Shown in pieces: positions 1 through 9,511 of a DNA stretch of 64,000 nucleotides. The notes beneath the pieces are model-generated. The model was given only the letters and a program-made list of their open reading frames with translations, was not told where the DNA came from and searched no databases. The stretch is from positions 23,125 through 87,124 of the forward strand of contig NZ_AWGD01000024.1 of NCBI RefSeq assembly GCF_000495795.1. The letters are read 5' to 3'. The translations under genes and the position numbers were made by a program. The number at the start of each line of letters is the position of its first letter. The first letter of the stretch is position 1. This DNA comes from Asticcacaulis sp. AC460 (lineage in GTDB: Bacteria; Pseudomonadota; Alphaproteobacteria; Caulobacterales; Caulobacteraceae).

Positions 1-465
1 GTTGACAGGCTTTTGACATCGGTCTCCGTTGACCTGGATGTCGGCGAGGACCAGGACGGCCATATCTTTGGATTTGAAATCGTGATCCTAACGGGAAGTG
101 AGGATTTGGGTATTTATTCCGGCGGTTCCGGCAACGCGTCCCTCTACGGTAATTCCGGCGACAACCACCTGTGGGCGGGAGACGGCGACGAACGGCTGGA
201 TGGCGGCGCCGGTAATGACAATCTGTACGGCGGTGACGGCGCCGACCTGTTCGTGTTCGGTCTCGACAGCGACCAGGACGAGATCGCCGACCTGGACGGC
301 AGCGAAGGCGACCGGATCGATGTCAGCGCCTATACGGGCGGCGTCGCCAATGTCGGCATGGTGTCGCAGGTCGGGTCGCACACCATCATCGACCTGGGGG
401 ACGGCAATATCGTCACGGTGCAGTACACCACGGTCAGTGAGGTCCTTCCCTATATCGTCTGGTAA
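1..465 (+). CDS. RTX calcium-binding protein, C-terminal fragment (cut by window edge)
   Basis: The reading frame is open from base 1 (Val-Asp-Arg-Leu-Leu...), so this is the 3' end of a longer gene; the TTG at 13 is just an internal codon. The visible 154 codons hold glycine/aspartate-rich RTX nonapeptides (GNSGDN, GDGDERLDGG, GAGNDNLYGG) that in this family fold into a Ca2+-loaded beta-roll. A C-terminal block follows with GDRIDVSAYTGG and the tail VLPYIVW. The same C-terminal block ends the next three genes, so this is the first visible member of a tandem family. Such proteins are normally exported by a type I system that reads an uncleaved C-terminal signal; no transporter genes are in the window. 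Function is inferred only at family level: extracellular or surface-associated Ca2+-binding protein. Confidence 0.85.
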   Translation, partial: VDRLLTSVSVDLDVGEDQDGHIFGFEIVILTGSEDLGIYSGGSGNASLYGNSGDNHLWAGDGDERLDGGAGNDNLYGGDGADLFVFGLDSDQDEIADLDGSEGDRIDVSAYTGGVANVGMVSQVGSHTIIDLGDGNIVTVQYTTVSEVLPYIVW

Positions 466-498
466 GGTTCAGCCAGCCATCATCACGGAGATAAAGTC

Positions 499-3400
499 AT
501 GCTTTACAATGGGACACCGGGCAACGACAGCTTTGCCGGCGGCAGCGACAACGATACCGCGAACGGTAACGGCGGCAACGACACCCTGACCGGCGGGGTC
601 GGAAACGATGTCATCACCGGCGATGACGGCAATGACAGCCTGGCCGGCGAATGGGGCAATGACACCCTCACCGGCGGTGACGGGCTCGACACGCTGGACG
701 GCGGCTTCGGCGACGACGCCTTGAGCGACAGCGCCGGCGGCAGCGTGATGAACGGCGGCGACGGTTTCGACAGTCTCACGGGCGGTAGCGGGGCCGACGT
801 GCTCAATGGCGGGACCGAGAACGACTGGCTGTCGGGCGGCGCGGCTGCGGATATCCTCACCGACGGCGAGATCGGCAATACCGAGGCCGATACCCTGGTC
901 GGTGGGACCGGTGATGACGTCCTGATCAGCCGCGGCGGCGGCGACAGTATCGACGGCGGCGCCGGGATCGACAGCCTGGTGCTGGATCGTACCGCCTATG
1001 CCGGTGCGCTGGCCGTGGACGTGGCCCAGATGGCCACTGCGGAAGGCGCGCTCCTGGCCGACGGCACGCGGGTCTCCGGCGTGGACCTGGTCGAGATCCG
1101 CAGCGGGTCCGGTAACGACACGCTCATAGGCGCCGCGGCGGCCGACCGGCTACGGGGCGGTAGCGGCAATGACAGCCTGAGCGGTGGTTCCGGCCATGAC
1201 CGGCTGGACGGCGAGGATGGCGACGATCTGCTGCTGGGTGGTGGTGGCAACGACACGCTCAATGGCGGCAACGGCATAGATACAGTCAGCTACGCCAATG
1301 CCGGCGGCGCGGTGTCGGTCAACCTTGCGACGACTACGGCCCAGGCGACCAGTGGCGGCGGTACGGACGTCCTCAGCGCAATCGAGAATGCGATCGGCTC
1401 GTCCTTCACCGACATCCTGATCGGGACCACCGGCGCCAACCGGCTGGACGGGGGCACCGGCGCGGATACGCTGTCCGGCGGCGCCGGCGATGACACCTAT
1501 ATCGTCGACAACACCGGCGATGTCGTCCAGGAAGGCAACAACGGCGGCATCGACACCATTTTCTCGTCCGTCACCCGCACCCTTTCGGGCGTCGGGGCGG
1601 AAGTCCTGAACCTGACCGGCAGCGCCAATATCAACGGCACCGGCAATGGCGCCAACAATCTGCTGACCGGCAACAGCGGCAACAACCTGCTGGATGGTGG
1701 TATCGGCAGCGACATCATGGCCGGCGGCGCCGGAGACGACACCTATATCGTCGATTCCACCGGGGATAATGTCGCCGAAAGCCACCTCCAGGGCACCGAC
1801 ACCATCCGTGCCGGCGTGAGTTATTCGCTGTTCGGACGGGCGGTCGAAATCCTGATCCTGACCGGATCGGGCAACATCAACGCCACCGGCAACGGGTTGA
1901 ACAATACCCTGACCGGCAATGACGGCAACAATGTGCTGGACGGCGGCACCGGCGCCGATGTCATGACCGGCGGGCTGGGCGACGATACCTATTATGTCGA
2001 TCACATCCAGGACAATGTCGCTGAACAGCATCTCCAGGGCAATGATACGGTCTATTCGACGATCACCTACTCCCTGTTCGGGCGTGCCGTCGAAGCCCTG
2101 ATCCTGACCGGCAGCGCCCACATCAATGCCACCGGTAACTCGCTGAACAACGCCCTGACCGGAAATTCCGGCAACAACATCCTGGATGGCGGCGCCGGCG
2201 CCGACACACAGACCGGCGGTGCGGGTAACGACACCTACTATGTCGATATCGCCAGTGATGTGGTGACCGAAGCCTCGGGCGGCGGCACCGACCTGATCAT
2301 CTCCGCGATCAGCTATGCGCTTGCCGGTGGCTTCGTCGAGAACCTGACCCTGGGCGGGACGGGCAACCTGAACGCCACCGGCAGCGGCCTGGCCAACACC
2401 CTGACCGGCAACAGCGGTAACAATGTGCTGGACGGCGGAACAGGGAACGACACGCTCTATGGAGGTGACGGCAATGACACCTATTATGTCGATTCCACGA
2501 ATGACCGCGTGTCGGACAGCACGGGCACAGACCTCATCCTGGCCAGCGCAACCTTCAACCTGACCAATACCGGAACAGAAAGCCTGACCCTGACCGGCTT
2601 GGCCAATATCGACGCAACCGGGAACAGTCTGGACAACACCCTCACGGGCAACGCCGGCAACAACAATCTCGACGGCGGCTTCGGCAATGACACCATGATC
2701 GGCGGTACGGGCGACGATACCTATCAGATCCGCGGTGACGACGTGGTCGTCGAGGCCGCCGGCGGCGGCCATGACACCCTGTGGTTCCTGACGCGCCTGA
2801 CCGTTCCCTATGTCCTGGCCGAGGGCGAAGTCGAATCTGTCGAGATCAAATATACCGGCTATGACGCGTCGGTTACCGGCAACGGCCGCGACAATCGCCT
2901 TACCGGTAATAACGGTGGCGATACGTTATATGGGCTGGCGGGCAATGACACTCTGTCGGGGGGCGCCGGTTTCGACGATCTGTACGGTGGACTCGGCAAT
3001 GACAGCCTGGACGGCGGCGCCAGTGGCGGCCTTCTGGATGGAGGTGAAGGCGACGACACCATGGTCAGCGGTGGTGACTATACCACCTTCTATGTCGACT
3101 CTGCCGGCGACGTTATCGTGACCACACCGTCCGCGGCGAACAATTCCGCCTTTGCCTCGATCAGCTTTTCGCTGGCCGGGCGGGCGATCAAGACCCTGAC
3201 CCTGACCGGCAGCGCCAATATCAATGCAACAGGGCATACCGGATTGAATACCCTGCGTGGCAATAGCGGCAACAACGTCCTGGATGGCGGCGGTGGAACG
3301 GATACCCTGATCGGCGGCCTTGGCAACGACACCTATTATGTCGACAGCAGCAGCGATAACGTCCAGGAACTGGCCGGCGAAGGTACCGACACGGTCATAA

Positions 3401-4827
3401 GCAGCGGCAATTACGAGCTGAAATCCGCCGTCGAAAACCTGGTCCTTTCCGGTGCGCTGGATTCCAGCGGCAAGGGCTTCAGCAATGCCAACACGATCAC
3501 CGGCAATAGCGGCAATAATCTGCTGGATGGGAGCTTTGGCGCCGACACGATGATCGGAGGCCTGGGGGACGACACCTATATCGTCGACGACTCCGGCGAT
3601 ATTATTACGGAAGCCGAAGGCGAAGGATGGGACACGGTCAGGACAGGCGGCAACTATACCCTGACCCAGGGTGCGATCGAGGCCCTGGTTCTGACGGGAA
3701 ATGCGACGTTCGGAACCGGAAATTCCCGTAATAACGCCCTGACCGGTAGCTTTTTCGACAATCGGCTCGACGGCGCGGCGGGCGACGATACGATGGAAGG
3801 TTACCAGGGCAATGACACCTATGTCGTCGACAGCACCGGCGATGTTGTCATCGAGTCCAGCGCCGGCGACGGAACGGATGAAGTCTGGGCGTCGGTTTCC
3901 TATACGCTGAGCGCATTCGTCGAGAAGCTGACCCTGACCGGCACGGCCGACATAAACGGGACGGGTAACAGTCTGTCCAATGCGTTGAACGGAAACGACG
4001 GGACCAATGTTTTAGCCGGCGGACAGGGTAATGATACCTACCTGGTCCAGAACGTGGGCGATACGGTTGTCGAGTCTGCGGGTGAAGGCGACGATATTGT
4101 CTACAGCCACGTCGATTTCGACGCCGGCAGCAGCGCCGTTGAACGTATTGTCCTGGCGGGGACGGCGGATAATGACGCCTTCGGCAATGACTTGAGCAAT
4201 GGCATCCAGGGCAATATCGGCGCCAATCTGCTTGAGGGCCGCGCCGGTACCGATCTGATCGAAGGCGACGCCGGAAACGATACTCTGGACGGCGGCGCCG
4301 GAGCCGACACCATGCGCGGTGGCTCGGGAGACGATGTCTATATTGTCGACAGCCTGAACGACGTCGTCGAAGACAGCGACTACTCTGGCCAGGTGTGGTC
4401 GTCCATCAGCTACCAGCTCAACGAAGACGGGATTAACTACCTCCGTTTGCTGGGAACGGCCGATATCAATGCCTATGGCAGCGAGGAAGGTGGCGACCGC
4501 CTGATCGGCAACTCGGGCAACAACCTGATCGAAGGTTTCGGGGAAAATGACTGGCTGGACGGCGGGGAAGGCAACGACACCCTCCATGGTGATCAGGATT
4601 CCGACTACTATCATTTCGGCCTGAACAGCGGCCAGGACATGATGGACAATATCGACCCGTACACCTTCCATGACAAGATCGACATCAGCGCCTACACCCA
4701 CGGCGTTGCCAACGAAAGCATGCTGACCCAGGTCGGCTACAATACCTTCATCGACCTGGGCAGCGGCAACACCATTACTGTTGTCGGCTCCGGCGTTGGG
4801 GACGTTCTCCTCTGCATGGTCTGGTAG
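499..4827 (+). CDS. Giant RTX repeat protein (1442 aa)
   Basis: Starts at ATG 499 after a GGAG ribosome site in the 33-nt gap behind the previous gene. Residues 1-150 are dense RTX nonapeptides. The rest is about twelve copies of a module of roughly 80-95 residues: GGxGxDxMxGG, then (D/N)DTYxVDxxGDxVxE, then SYSLxGRAVExLxLTG, then INATGNxLNNxLTGN. The seventh module, near residue 870, is degenerate (TTFYVDSAGD). The protein ends with a domain resembling the C-terminal part of serralysins (KIDISAYTHG...IDLGSGNTITVV) and the tail VLLCMVW, slightly off the VLPYIxW of its paralogues. There is no N-terminal signal peptide, which fits type I secretion. The role is unknown; an S-layer-like, adhesive or biofilm-matrix protein is plausible, since Caulobacter RsaA is also a C-terminally secreted RTX protein. 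Confidence 0.9.
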   Translation: MLYNGTPGNDSFAGGSDNDTANGNGGNDTLTGGVGNDVITGDDGNDSLAGEWGNDTLTGGDGLDTLDGGFGDDALSDSAGGSVMNGGDGFDSLTGGSGADVLNGGTENDWLSGGAAADILTDGEIGNTEADTLVGGTGDDVLISRGGGDSIDGGAGIDSLVLDRTAYAGALAVDVAQMATAEGALLADGTRVSGVDLVEIRSGSGNDTLIGAAAADRLRGGSGNDSLSGGSGHDRLDGEDGDDLLLGGGGNDTLNGGNGIDTVSYANAGGAVSVNLATTTAQATSGGGTDVLSAIENAIGSSFTDILIGTTGANRLDGGTGADTLSGGAGDDTYIVDNTGDVVQEGNNGGIDTIFSSVTRTLSGVGAEVLNLTGSANINGTGNGANNLLTGNSGNNLLDGGIGSDIMAGGAGDDTYIVDSTGDNVAESHLQGTDTIRAGVSYSLFGRAVEILILTGSGNINATGNGLNNTLTGNDGNNVLDGGTGADVMTGGLGDDTYYVDHIQDNVAEQHLQGNDTVYSTITYSLFGRAVEALILTGSAHINATGNSLNNALTGNSGNNILDGGAGADTQTGGAGNDTYYVDIASDVVTEASGGGTDLIISAISYALAGGFVENLTLGGTGNLNATGSGLANTLTGNSGNNVLDGGTGNDTLYGGDGNDTYYVDSTNDRVSDSTGTDLILASATFNLTNTGTESLTLTGLANIDATGNSLDNTLTGNAGNNNLDGGFGNDTMIGGTGDDTYQIRGDDVVVEAAGGGHDTLWFLTRLTVPYVLAEGEVESVEIKYTGYDASVTGNGRDNRLTGNNGGDTLYGLAGNDTLSGGAGFDDLYGGLGNDSLDGGASGGLLDGGEGDDTMVSGGDYTTFYVDSAGDVIVTTPSAANNSAFASISFSLAGRAIKTLTLTGSANINATGHTGLNTLRGNSGNNVLDGGGGTDTLIGGLGNDTYYVDSSSDNVQELAGEGTDTVISSGNYELKSAVENLVLSGALDSSGKGFSNANTITGNSGNNLLDGSFGADTMIGGLGDDTYIVDDSGDIITEAEGEGWDTVRTGGNYTLTQGAIEALVLTGNATFGTGNSRNNALTGSFFDNRLDGAAGDDTMEGYQGNDTYVVDSTGDVVIESSAGDGTDEVWASVSYTLSAFVEKLTLTGTADINGTGNSLSNALNGNDGTNVLAGGQGNDTYLVQNVGDTVVESAGEGDDIVYSHVDFDAGSSAVERIVLAGTADNDAFGNDLSNGIQGNIGANLLEGRAGTDLIEGDAGNDTLDGGAGADTMRGGSGDDVYIVDSLNDVVEDSDYSGQVWSSISYQLNEDGINYLRLLGTADINAYGSEEGGDRLIGNSGNNLIEGFGENDWLDGGEGNDTLHGDQDSDYYHFGLNSGQDMMDNIDPYTFHDKIDISAYTHGVANESMLTQVGYNTFIDLGSGNTITVVGSGVGDVLLCMVW

Positions 4828-4873
4828 GGGTTTGCCGAATTCAAGCTGTCAGCGCTACAGGTAGGAGAGAATT

Positions 4874-6613
4874 ATGACCTATTTTCCGGGAACCCCCGAT
4901 AATGATGTCTATGCCGGTGGCAGCGACAAGGACGGGATCAACGGACTGGGGGGCAACGACACCCTGTCCGGCGGCGATGGCCAGGACACGATCTTCGGCG
5001 GCGACGGTCACGACTGGATCGACGGCGGCAGCGGCGACGACATCATGGGCGGCGGTCTGGGCAACGACACCTTCATCGTCGACAGTACCGGCGACACCGT
5101 CCTGGAAGGCGGCAACCAGGGGATAGACCTGGTACGCGCCTCGGTCAGCTTTTCCCTGGCCGGGCGGCAGATCGAATACCTCACCCTCACGGGGCTGGCG
5201 CATATCAACGCCACCGGCAACGGGTTCAACAACCTGCTGATCGGCAATGAAGGCAATAATGTTCTGGACGGCGGCGCCGGGGCCGACATCCTGCAGGGCG
5301 GTATGGGCGACGACACCTACTATGTCGACCATGCCGGCGACAATGTCGTCGAAGCGCACCTGCAGGGGACAGACACCATCTATGCCTCCGTCAGCTATTC
5401 GCTGTTCGGCCGGGCGGTGGAGAACCTCATCCTGACGGGCGCCGCCAACCTCAGCGCCACCGGTAATTCGCTGGCGAACACCCTGACCGGCAACAGCGGC
5501 AAAAATGTCCTGGATGGCGGGACCGGCGCCGACGTGCTGCGCGGGGGAACGGGCGACGACACCTACTATGTCGATAACGCCGGCGACAATGTCGTCGAGG
5601 CCCACTATGAAGGGACCGATACCGTCCGTGCCAGCGTCAGCTATTCCCTGGTCGGGCGGGCGGTCGAAAATCTGGTTCTGTCAGGCGCCGGCCATCTCAA
5701 TGCGACGGGGAACTCGCTGCACAATGTCCTGACCGGCAATGCGGGCAACAATGTCATCGATGGCGGCGGCGGCAAGGACACCATGACCGGCGGCCTGGGT
5801 GACGATACCTTCTATGTCAATAGTGTTGAAGACGTGGTTTTCGAAGCCAATAACGGCGGCAACGACGTCCTCCTGCTGAACGTCAGTGCGCCGGTCTATC
5901 TCATGCCCGAATGGGTGGAACAGGCCATCATGCTGGGGGGCGCCGGCGACATCACCGGCAATACCCGCGCCAACCTGATCGACGCCACCAACAGCAAGGT
6001 CACCAAGCCGGACAACCGGCTGGACGGCGATAGCGGCAACGACACGCTGATCGGCGGCGCCGGCGATGACACGCTCATCGGCGGAACCGGAAACGACAGC
6101 CTGGCCGGCGGCACGGGGTCCGACGTATTGAGCGGCAGCGGCGGCGACGACACCATGGTGGGCGGCACGGGCGGCGACGCCTATTCGGTCGACTCGGCGG
6201 GAGACGTGGTGATCGAAGTGTCGGAGAACAGTGTGGATTTGTTGTCGGCGTCGATATCCTATGTCCTGCCCGAGTTTATTGAGACCCTGACCCTGATCGG
6301 CACCGGCAACATCGACGGAACGGGCAACAACCTCAGGAACCTCCTGATCGGCAATGCCGGCAACAATGTCCTGACCGGCGGCGCCGGCAATGACAACTTC
6401 CACTTCGGGAGGAAGGTCGGTCAGGATACCATCGCCGACATGGACGGCGAAGAGGGCGACCGGATCGATATCGCGCTGCACACCCACGGCACGGTCACGC
6501 CGGGTATCGTCACCCAGTCGGGGGCCGATGTCCTGATCGACCTGGGCAACGGCAACACCGTCCTTGTGCTCAGCGACACGGTCGAAAACGTCCTGCCGTA
6601 CATCCTTTGGTAA
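4874..6613 (+). CDS. RTX repeat protein (579 aa)
   Basis: Preceded by a good ribosome site (GTAGGAGAG) 46 nt after the giant RTX gene. It has the same plan: a dense nonapeptide N-terminus (GGNDTLSGGDGQDTIFGG), five VD..GD-type modules with YSLFGRAVENLILTG strands, a second nonapeptide cluster near residues 370-440, and the terminal block DRIDIALHTHG...VENVLPYILW. Its first 105 or so residues are nearly the same as those of the following gene, including a long stretch around SVSFSLAGRQIEYLTLTG, which points to recent duplication. No signal peptide is seen and type I export is inferred. The protein is expected to need Ca2+ to fold outside the cell. No catalytic domain was found. Confidence 0.9.
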   Translation: MTYFPGTPDNDVYAGGSDKDGINGLGGNDTLSGGDGQDTIFGGDGHDWIDGGSGDDIMGGGLGNDTFIVDSTGDTVLEGGNQGIDLVRASVSFSLAGRQIEYLTLTGLAHINATGNGFNNLLIGNEGNNVLDGGAGADILQGGMGDDTYYVDHAGDNVVEAHLQGTDTIYASVSYSLFGRAVENLILTGAANLSATGNSLANTLTGNSGKNVLDGGTGADVLRGGTGDDTYYVDNAGDNVVEAHYEGTDTVRASVSYSLVGRAVENLVLSGAGHLNATGNSLHNVLTGNAGNNVIDGGGGKDTMTGGLGDDTFYVNSVEDVVFEANNGGNDVLLLNVSAPVYLMPEWVEQAIMLGGAGDITGNTRANLIDATNSKVTKPDNRLDGDSGNDTLIGGAGDDTLIGGTGNDSLAGGTGSDVLSGSGGDDTMVGGTGGDAYSVDSAGDVVIEVSENSVDLLSASISYVLPEFIETLTLIGTGNIDGTGNNLRNLLIGNAGNNVLTGGAGNDNFHFGRKVGQDTIADMDGEEGDRIDIALHTHGTVTPGIVTQSGADVLIDLGNGNTVLVLSDTVENVLPYILW

Positions 6614-6646
6614 AGCGTCCGGCATTCACACGATAAGGATACGACG

Positions 6647-8602
6647 ATGGCTTATTTTATTGGGACGCCGAACAATGACACCTACTCCGGCGGCAGCGGT
6701 AATGACGGAATCAACGGGCTGGGCGGCGATGACGTGCTCGACGGCGGCGGCGGCCAGGATACGGTGTTCGGTGGAGACGGCCATGACTGGCTCGACGGCG
6801 GCACCGGCATCGACACCCTGGGAGGCGGCCTGGGCAACGACACCTTTGTCGTGGATGATGCCGGCGATGTCGTTCTGGAAGGCGCCAATCAGGGTGTCGA
6901 CCTGGTGCGCGCCTCGGTCAGCTTTTCCCTGGCGGGACGCCAGATCGAGTATCTGACCCTTACGGGGGCGGCGCATATCGACGCCATCGGCAACGGCCTG
7001 AACAACCTGCTGATCGGCAATACCGGCAACAATGTGCTGGATGGCGGCATCGGTAACGACATCATGGCGGGCGGTCTGGGTGACGACACCTACATTGTCG
7101 ACGCCATCGGCGACAATGTCTCTGAAAACTATGGCGAAGGCGTCGACACCATCCGCTCCAGCGTCACCTATTCGCTGTTCGGACGGGCGGTCGAGTATCT
7201 GACCCTTACCGGCGATGCGTCTATCAACGCCACCGGCAACGGGCTGAACAACCTGATGACGGGCAATGCCGGCAACAATGTTCTGGACGGCGCGACGGGC
7301 AAGGATATCCTGGCCGGCGGGCTGGGCGACGACACCTATTACGTCGATAATACCGGCGACAATGTCGCCGAGAACCACCTGGAAGGCGCAGACACCATCT
7401 ATTCCACCGTCAGCTATTCCTTGTTCGGGCGGGCGGTCGAAACCCTGATCCTGACGGGCAGCGCCCATCTCAACGCCACCGGCAATGGATTGAACAACGT
7501 CCTGACCGGCAACAGCGGCAACAACGCGCTGGACGGCGGCGCCGGCAATGACGTCCTCAACGGCGGCACCGGCAACGATACCCTGACCGGCGGATCGGGA
7601 AACGATAGCTACTACCTCACCACGACCGGTGACGTGGTTGTCGAAGCCGCTTCGGGAGGCACGGACACGGTCTTCACCAGCTACAACTACTTCATGGAAG
7701 GACTGGGGGTGCAGTGGGTGGAGAATATCACCTTGCTGGCCAACGCCGGCAGCATTCATGCCGCCGGTAACGCATTGAACAATGTCCTGACCGGCAACAA
7801 GGGTGACAATGCATTGTCCGGCGCGGACGGCAACGACACCCTGATCGGCGGCCTCGGCAACGATACCTACTATGTCGAGCAGACCGGCGACGTCGTGATC
7901 GAAAATCCGGGCCAGGGAAATGACACCCTCATCACCTATGTGACCTATTCTCTGGCCGACCTGCCGGCGATAGAGACGATCGACATCGGACACGCCCGGC
8001 CCGTCGGCGCGACCGGCAACGACCTCAATAACGAAATGTCCGGCAACAACAGCCATAACTTTCTGGACGGTGGCTTCGGCGATGACACCATGACCGGGCG
8101 GCTGGGCCACGACACCTACTATGTCGACTCGGCCGGCGATGTGGTCATCGAGGCCGAGGGCGGCGGCGTCGACCAAGTCGTGACCGGTCTTAGCTATAGC
8201 CTGGGCGCCTGGGTGGAGAACCTTACCCTGACGGGGGCTGCGGATGTGAACGGCAACGGGAATGACCGCGGCAATGTCCTGATCGGCAATGACGGCGCCA
8301 ACGTCCTGGACGGCCGGCAAAGCATTGATACCCTGAACGGTGGCTGGGGGAACGACACGCTTACCGGCGGCACCGGCGCGGACACCTTCCAGTTCAGCAC
8401 CGGCAGTAGTAACGACCAGATTCTCGACTTTCAGGGCAGTGCAGGCGACCGGATCGACGTTTACGCCTATACCGGCGGCGCCTCCAACCCGGCCCTGGTG
8501 AGCCAAAGCGGCGCCGACGTCCTGATCGACTTCGGCGGCGGCAACACGGTGCTGATCCTTACCGATACTGTTGACAATGTGGTGCCATACATCTTCTGGT
8601 AA
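6647..8602 (+). CDS. RTX repeat protein (651 aa)
   Basis: Starts at ATG 6647, 33 nt after the previous stop, with an AAGGA ribosome site. It carries about six modules with the (N/D)DTYxV core. One near residue 325 has a changed core (NDSYYLTTTGD), and one near residue 440 lacks the usual LTGxAxINATG strand (IETIDIGHARPVGATG). The C-terminus is DRIDVYAYTGG...VDNVVPYIFW. This is the last gene of the tandem set; the next gene is unrelated and has its own promoter-like sequence. Spacing and strand suggest genes 499-8602 form one operon. Biological role unknown beyond Ca2+-binding secreted repeat protein. Confidence 0.9.
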   Translation: MAYFIGTPNNDTYSGGSGNDGINGLGGDDVLDGGGGQDTVFGGDGHDWLDGGTGIDTLGGGLGNDTFVVDDAGDVVLEGANQGVDLVRASVSFSLAGRQIEYLTLTGAAHIDAIGNGLNNLLIGNTGNNVLDGGIGNDIMAGGLGDDTYIVDAIGDNVSENYGEGVDTIRSSVTYSLFGRAVEYLTLTGDASINATGNGLNNLMTGNAGNNVLDGATGKDILAGGLGDDTYYVDNTGDNVAENHLEGADTIYSTVSYSLFGRAVETLILTGSAHLNATGNGLNNVLTGNSGNNALDGGAGNDVLNGGTGNDTLTGGSGNDSYYLTTTGDVVVEAASGGTDTVFTSYNYFMEGLGVQWVENITLLANAGSIHAAGNALNNVLTGNKGDNALSGADGNDTLIGGLGNDTYYVEQTGDVVIENPGQGNDTLITYVTYSLADLPAIETIDIGHARPVGATGNDLNNEMSGNNSHNFLDGGFGDDTMTGRLGHDTYYVDSAGDVVIEAEGGGVDQVVTGLSYSLGAWVENLTLTGAADVNGNGNDRGNVLIGNDGANVLDGRQSIDTLNGGWGNDTLTGGTGADTFQFSTGSSNDQILDFQGSAGDRIDVYAYTGGASNPALVSQSGADVLIDFGGGNTVLILTDTVDNVVPYIFW

Positions 8603-8620
8603 ATCCGGTTCTGGCGCATA

Positions 8621-8648
8621 TTGTAATTGTTAAGGTTACACTTATATA
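8621..8648 (+). promoter_or_regulatory. Possible promoter of the pirin-like gene
   Basis: TTGTAA at 8621-8626 and TATATA at 8643-8648 are separated by 16 bp in a short AT-rich gap between the last RTX gene and the pirin-like gene. This resembles a sigma-70 type promoter. It is a pattern match only. Confidence 0.3.
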
Positions 8649-8694
8649 GGCGTCAACTGAGTGGCATCCTGCGATGCCACGGGGAGATGTGACA

Positions 8695-9402
8695 ATGATC
8701 GACAAGCGACCTTTCGATAAACTGGGCGGCGCCAACCATGGCTGGCTGAACGCCAAACACCATTTTTCCTTCGCCAGCTATCATGACCCGGCCAAGATGG
8801 GCTGGGGCTCCATCCGCGTGTGGAACGATGACGAAATCGCAGCCAATAGCGGTTTCCCGCCGCACCCGCACGACAATATGGAGATCATCACCTATGTCCG
8901 CGAAGGCGCCATTACCCATCAGGACAGTCTGGGTAACAAGGGCCGTACCGAGGCCGGCGACGTCCAGGTGATGTCGGCCGGGACCGGTATCCGGCATGCC
9001 GAGTACAACCTGGAAAGCGAGACCACCAAGATCTTCCAGATCTGGGTGACCCCCAGCGCCCGGGGCGACGCGCCGCAATGGGGCGCCCGCCCCTTCCCCA
9101 AGGATGACCGGGCCGGCCGTTTCGTAGCCCTGGCGTCCGGGTTCGAGAATGACGGCGACGCCCTGCCGATCCGCACTCCGGCGCGGTTGCTGGGCGCCAC
9201 CCTGCTGAAAGACCAGGCGGAAACCTATCGCCCGGTCGAAACCGGCGGGCAGCGCTACCTGTACCTGGTGGTGTCGAAGGGGAAGGTCGAGGTCAATGGT
9301 GTCGAACTCGATACCCGCGATGGCGCCGCCATCAAGGACGAGGCGGAGCTGAAGATCACCGCTTTGGAAGATGCCGAGGTCGTATTGCTCGACGCGGCAT
9401 AG
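8695..9402 (+). CDS. Pirin family bicupin protein (YhaK-like)
   Basis: The protein shows pirin-family features: NHGWLNAKHHFSFASYHDP, then SIRVWNDDE, then the cupin metal-site region FPPHPHDNMEIITYV with two His, and GTGIRHAEYN with a further His and Glu. At about 235 residues it has the length of the E. coli YhaK class. Members can act as quercetin dioxygenases or redox-sensing proteins, but many have no known substrate. I chose ATG 8695 because GGGGAG (8681-8686) lies 8 nt before it and the cupin sequence begins right after; the in-frame ATG at 8674 has no ribosome site. It stands alone, ending just before a strong terminator hairpin. A second, different pirin gene lies at 42047-42940. Confidence 0.85.
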   Translation: MIDKRPFDKLGGANHGWLNAKHHFSFASYHDPAKMGWGSIRVWNDDEIAANSGFPPHPHDNMEIITYVREGAITHQDSLGNKGRTEAGDVQVMSAGTGIRHAEYNLESETTKIFQIWVTPSARGDAPQWGARPFPKDDRAGRFVALASGFENDGDALPIRTPARLLGATLLKDQAETYRPVETGGQRYLYLVVSKGKVEVNGVELDTRDGAAIKDEAELKITALEDAEVVLLDAA

Positions 9403-9459
9403 GGTGTGGCCAACTGTCACCACCTACCCGAAATTGTGGTTGGTGTCTGGACGGATACG

Positions 9460-9498
9460 AACGCGGAGCCTAGATTTCAAGCTCCGCGTTTCGCTTTT
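9460..9498 (+). terminator. Rho-independent terminator after the pirin-like gene
   Basis: Perfect 10-bp stem (AACGCGGAGC at 9460-9469 with GCTCCGCGTT at 9481-9490), an 11-nt loop and then TCGCTTTT. It ends 14 bases before the next start codon, so it also sits in the leader of the lipoprotein gene. Confidence 0.75.
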
Positions 9499-9511
9499 GT
9501 GGAGGCCCACA

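Noticed and set aside
1150..2772. Long antisense frame (540 aa) within the giant RTX gene, and similar ones opposite the other RTX genes
   Set aside because: Repetitive GC-rich coding DNA leaves the opposite frame open; the protein has a repeat composition mirroring the RTX gene and no ribosome site.
499..8602. CRISPR-like direct repeats
   Set aside because: The periodicity is codon-phased RTX repeat coding sequence, not identical repeats with unique spacers.
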